16,184 bases of DNA, from NCBI GenBank assembly GCA_005879655.1, contig VBJK01000243.1, positions 1-16,184 on the forward strand, read 5' to 3'. Below, piece after piece: positions 13,692-16,184 of this stretch (position 1 is the stretch's first letter; each line of letters opens with the position of its first letter). The notes under the pieces are model-generated. The model ran no database searches. It had not been told where the DNA came from and saw only the letters and a list, made by a program, of their open reading frames with translations. A program made the position numbers and the translations under genes. Origin of the DNA: Chloroflexota bacterium. Lineage in GTDB: Bacteria > Chloroflexota > Ktedonobacteria > Ktedonobacterales > Ktedonobacteraceae.

Positions 13692-15241
13692 CTACAACTG
13701 TGGCAGTAGCAGTGAACGGCCAGTCATGTCCTTTGGCTGTTTAATCCCTAAAACCTCTAAAACAGTTGGTGCGACATCAGCGAGAATACCATCGGAACGC
13801 AGTTTTGCGCGCACATATTGTGGGACAACCACGTACAGTGGCACAGGATTCGTGGTATGGGCAGTGAAGGGCTTGCCAGTATCATACTCGATAAGCTGTT
13901 CCGCATTGCCATGGTCAGCCGTAATTAACAGACCACCACCCAGCGCCAACGTGGCCTCGACAACACGTCCCACACCTGCATCGACCGCCTCGACCCCTTG
14001 GATAGTAGCTTCCATCAGACCAGTATGCCCAACCATATCGGCATTGGCGTAATTCATCCCAGATCAGTCACGCCAGCCGCGCTCATCTGTGGTTGGAGAT
14101 CATAGGTTGGTACCTGAGGTGATGGCACCATCACACGGTCTTCACCGGAGAATGGCGTCTCGCGACGACCATTGATAAAATAGGTGACATGCGCATACTT
14201 CTCAGTCTCGGCGGTATGGAACTGGCGTAACCCATGCTCAGAGATCACGCGTGCCAGTGGCATATCGTCCTCATCGGCGCGATAAGCCACATCCGCATGC
14301 AAACCGGCCTCATACTCAGTCATCATAATAAAGACCAGCTCTTTGAGCAGTGGTCCGCGCTCAAACTTGCCTTGCGCGTCCGGTGGCAACTCTGCCATCA
14401 CAAACGCCTTCGTCAATTGGCGTGCACGATCGGGACGGAAATTATAAAAGATGATCGCGTCGCCCTTCTTGACAGTGGCCACAGGTTGATTCTGCTCCAT
14501 AATAACCGTTGGCACAATGAACTCATCGGTGACATTTTTATCGTAGGAGTGTTGAATCGCAGCAAGCGGCGAACTGGCAGTCATGCCTTCTGCACGCGTC
14601 ATGGCAAAATAGGCCGCGCCCGTGCGATCCCACTTATTGTTGCGATCCATCGCATAGTAACGTCCACTCACAGTCGCCACCTTGGCTGGATAGTCGCCGC
14701 CCAGCTCTTTAGCCCGTGCCAACAGGCGGCGCATAAACTCCAGTCCGCCGGTAGGAGAAGTATCGCGGCCATCGGTAAAAGAATGGATGTACACATGCTC
14801 AACGCTATGCATATTCGCTAAGCGCAGCAGAGCCTCCAGATGTGACTCGTGAGCATGAACGCCACCATTGCCTAGCAGACCACAAATATGGAGTTGGGAC
14901 TGATTCTTCTTGACATGTTCTATCGCTTTGAGGAACACAGGATTATGGAAGAAACTGCCATCTCGAATGGACTCGCTGATGCGTGTATAGTCCTGCAATA
15001 CACGTTTACCCGCGCCGATATTCTGATGTCCTACTTCAGAATTGCCCATCTGGCCCTCCGGCAAACCGACCGCCTCACCGGAAGTTTTCACAGCGGTATG
15101 CGGCCATTCGCGCGCAATCTTATCCAGATGAGGTGTGCGCGCGAGGGCAATTGCATTGCCTTCCTTGCGCGGATTAATTCCCCAGCCGTCCATGATAATC
15201 AAGACAAACGGGCATGATCGCCCTGTAGATATTAGACTCAT
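13692..15241 (-). pseudogene. gpmI: Cofactor-independent phosphoglycerate mutase, split by an internal deletion
   Basis: iPGM interconverts 3- and 2-phosphoglycerate in glycolysis using two Mn ions. The first frame from ATG 15241 has the metal Asp in IMDGWG (Asp18) and the nucleophile in MGNSEVGH (Ser68). It runs to VPTYDLQPQMSAAGVTD and then stops at 14054. The second frame begins at 14057 (MNYANADMVGHTG) and includes TADHGNAEQ and HTTNPVP, the remaining metal-binding motifs, to TAG at 13692. In intact enzymes about 15-16 residues, typically ending in a DVIIxN strand, lie between VTD and NYAN. The loss is not a multiple of three and leaves an ATGA stop/start overlap. Two separate chains are unlikely to restore the enzyme, since metal ligands come from both parts. 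The start at 15310 overlaps the recombinase gene and is rejected. Another mutase copy may exist elsewhere. Confidence 0.82.
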
Positions 15242-15251
15242 CTCGTTATTG

Positions 15252-16184
15252 TCACTCCAGTAAGTAATTACAAGCATATTCGGACACAATATCAGAAGGA
15301 TAGAAGTCAATCACATAGCGCTTCTTGCCGCTGTTAACCCGCCCTACAAGCACCTTCACGCCGAAGCGCTCGCATGCTTCTCTCATCCATTCATAGTCTG
15401 CTTTGTGCTCTGGGTTATCCAGATCAGCCCTCATTTTAGCACACCACTGCCGAAAGTTCTCTTCCTTCTCTTGTTCCTTTTTGTGGTCCACTTGCTCCCC
15501 TTGCACCTTCTTGCGGTCCTCTTCTAGCTGTTCTTTCTGCTCTTCCAGTTGCATATCTCGTAGTAGCAGTTCTGCACGCTTTTTCTCTCTCTTTTTCTCA
15601 TCCGGTACGACCTTCCTCAGTGTTTCTAGCGACTCCTGAATCTCCTTCCTTGTCTCATCTATTTCTGCTATCTGACTGTCTATCGGCGCTAGATCCCCTT
15701 TTGTCCGCTCTGCTGTTTTCTCTAGCGCCCGTCTCCATCCCTTCAGCTTCCTCTCAACTTCCTCAGGATCTCGTAGCACTTCCTCTATCCGCTTCCAGAC
15801 CGCTGCATCGAGGATTTTTGTCGATATTATTGCACCTTTGCACTCACCACCTTCTCCTGCCAGTTTATTGCACTGGTAGTTTGTATAGCGGCCACGGCAG
15901 CCACGAAAGACTGACATGTTTGCACCACAATGAGCACAGACTACTAGTCCACACCGTAGCAATGTCTCTTGTGGATTTTTGTTGTTTCGAGGGGATAGCT
16001 CCTTATTGCGTGGCAATCTTGCCTGTACTCTCTCAAACAGTTCTTTGTCTATCAGTGCCGGGATCACCCCATCTGGTAACTTGACTTGTTCTTCTGCTGA
16101 TCGTGCATATCTTTTACCTGGCTGTCCAGGCTCTTCTTTTACATACTGATATTTTAGCGCTACTGCTTCACCCGTGTAAGCTGG
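15252..16184 (-). CDS. Large serine recombinase, C-terminal part, 5' end off the window
   Basis: The minus strand is open from the window edge to TGA at 15252-15254, 310 residues. The first 60 or so residues (YTGEAVALKYQYV...RSAEEQVKLPDGVIPALID, then KELFERVQARL) match the end of the recombinase domain of large serine integrases. A zinc ribbon follows with CxxC at 83-86 and further Cys at 105 and 115. A long Glu/Lys-rich coiled coil (about 136-245) comes next, then a short C-terminal domain. The catalytic N-terminal domain with the active-site serine lies beyond 16184. In this family the zinc ribbon and coiled coil bind att DNA and control direction of integration. The stop is 10 bp upstream of the gpmI start and transcription has the same direction, so an attachment site may lie close by. 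Confidence 0.88.
   Translation of the reverse strand, partial: PAYTGEAVALKYQYVKEEPGQPGKRYARSAEEQVKLPDGVIPALIDKELFERVQARLPRNKELSPRNNKNPQETLLRCGLVVCAHCGANMSVFRGCRGRYTNYQCNKLAGEGGECKGAIISTKILDAAVWKRIEEVLRDPEEVERKLKGWRRALEKTAERTKGDLAPIDSQIAEIDETRKEIQESLETLRKVVPDEKKREKKRAELLLRDMQLEEQKEQLEEDRKKVQGEQVDHKKEQEKEENFRQWCAKMRADLDNPEHKADYEWMREACERFGVKVLVGRVNSGKKRYVIDFYPSDIVSEYACNYLLE

Noticed and set aside
14234..14821. Plus-strand open frame of 195 codons
   Set aside because: It is a shadow of gpmI in the opposite strand, with no domain features and no ribosome binding site.
14054..15241. Two functional genes encoding separate subunits of phosphoglycerate mutase
   Set aside because: Metal ligands come from both parts and a core strand between them is missing, so a split enzyme is less likely than a deletion or sequence error.
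15620..16084. Plus-strand Ser/Leu-rich open frame of 154 codons
   Set aside because: Its composition is what results from reading the Glu/Lys-rich recombinase coiled coil on the other strand.

Overview
The window most resembles a chromosomal segment of a Chloroflexota bacterium, probably of the Ktedonobacteria. This rests on the moderate GC content, the protein flavour, and an operon pairing a GlmL/MutL-family ATPase with proteins I know only from Chloroflexota-like genomes. It is an inference; no rRNA or other phylogenetic marker is present. Housekeeping genes fill the middle and accessory DNA sits at both ends.

Left end (1-2893): a Cas10/Cmr2-like nucleotidyl cyclase starts at 1011 and runs leftward off the edge. 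It has a zinc finger and a GGDD palm but no N-terminal HD domain, and it lies behind its own promoter with an overlapping palindrome. Next come a 515-bp spacer with short repeats, a start-less remnant of an XRE/HigA-like antitoxin with a terminator, and a Fic-family AMPylase gene. A perfect 15-bp inverted repeat covers the Fic gene's -10 box, frames its ribosome binding site and reaches its start codon. This looks like a small defence or toxin island. No CRISPR array is visible.

Middle (2894-8462): a beta-carbonic anhydrase and a PurO-type IMP cyclohydrolase form an operon. Then come phoU (minus), an LmbE/PIG-L deacetylase (plus), holA with a small membrane protein upstream (minus), and a four-helix DUF4870/Tic20-like membrane protein (plus). 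phoU and the deacetylase gene each lack an internal stretch and change frame there. Three degenerate GC-rich hairpin repeats, one inside a MITE-like element, lie between genes.

Right-centre (8463-13596): a three-gene operon with tandem promoters encodes (i) a zinc-ribbon, proline-rich protein with six copies of an LPxW motif, (ii) a GlmL/MutL-family ASKHA ATPase without any glutamate mutase genes, and (iii) an uncharacterised protein with a barrel-sandwich-like N-terminus and a KOW-like C-terminus. This is the best candidate for an undescribed multi-protein system. Three perfect DnaA boxes follow within 53 bp.

Right end (13692-16184): a phosphoglycerate mutase gene (gpmI), split by an out-of-frame internal deletion, is abutted by the 3' part of a large serine recombinase gene. 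That suggests the edge of an integrated element directly upstream of gpmI. Three separate genes with the same kind of lesion is the oddest general property of the window and could be real decay or an assembly fault.
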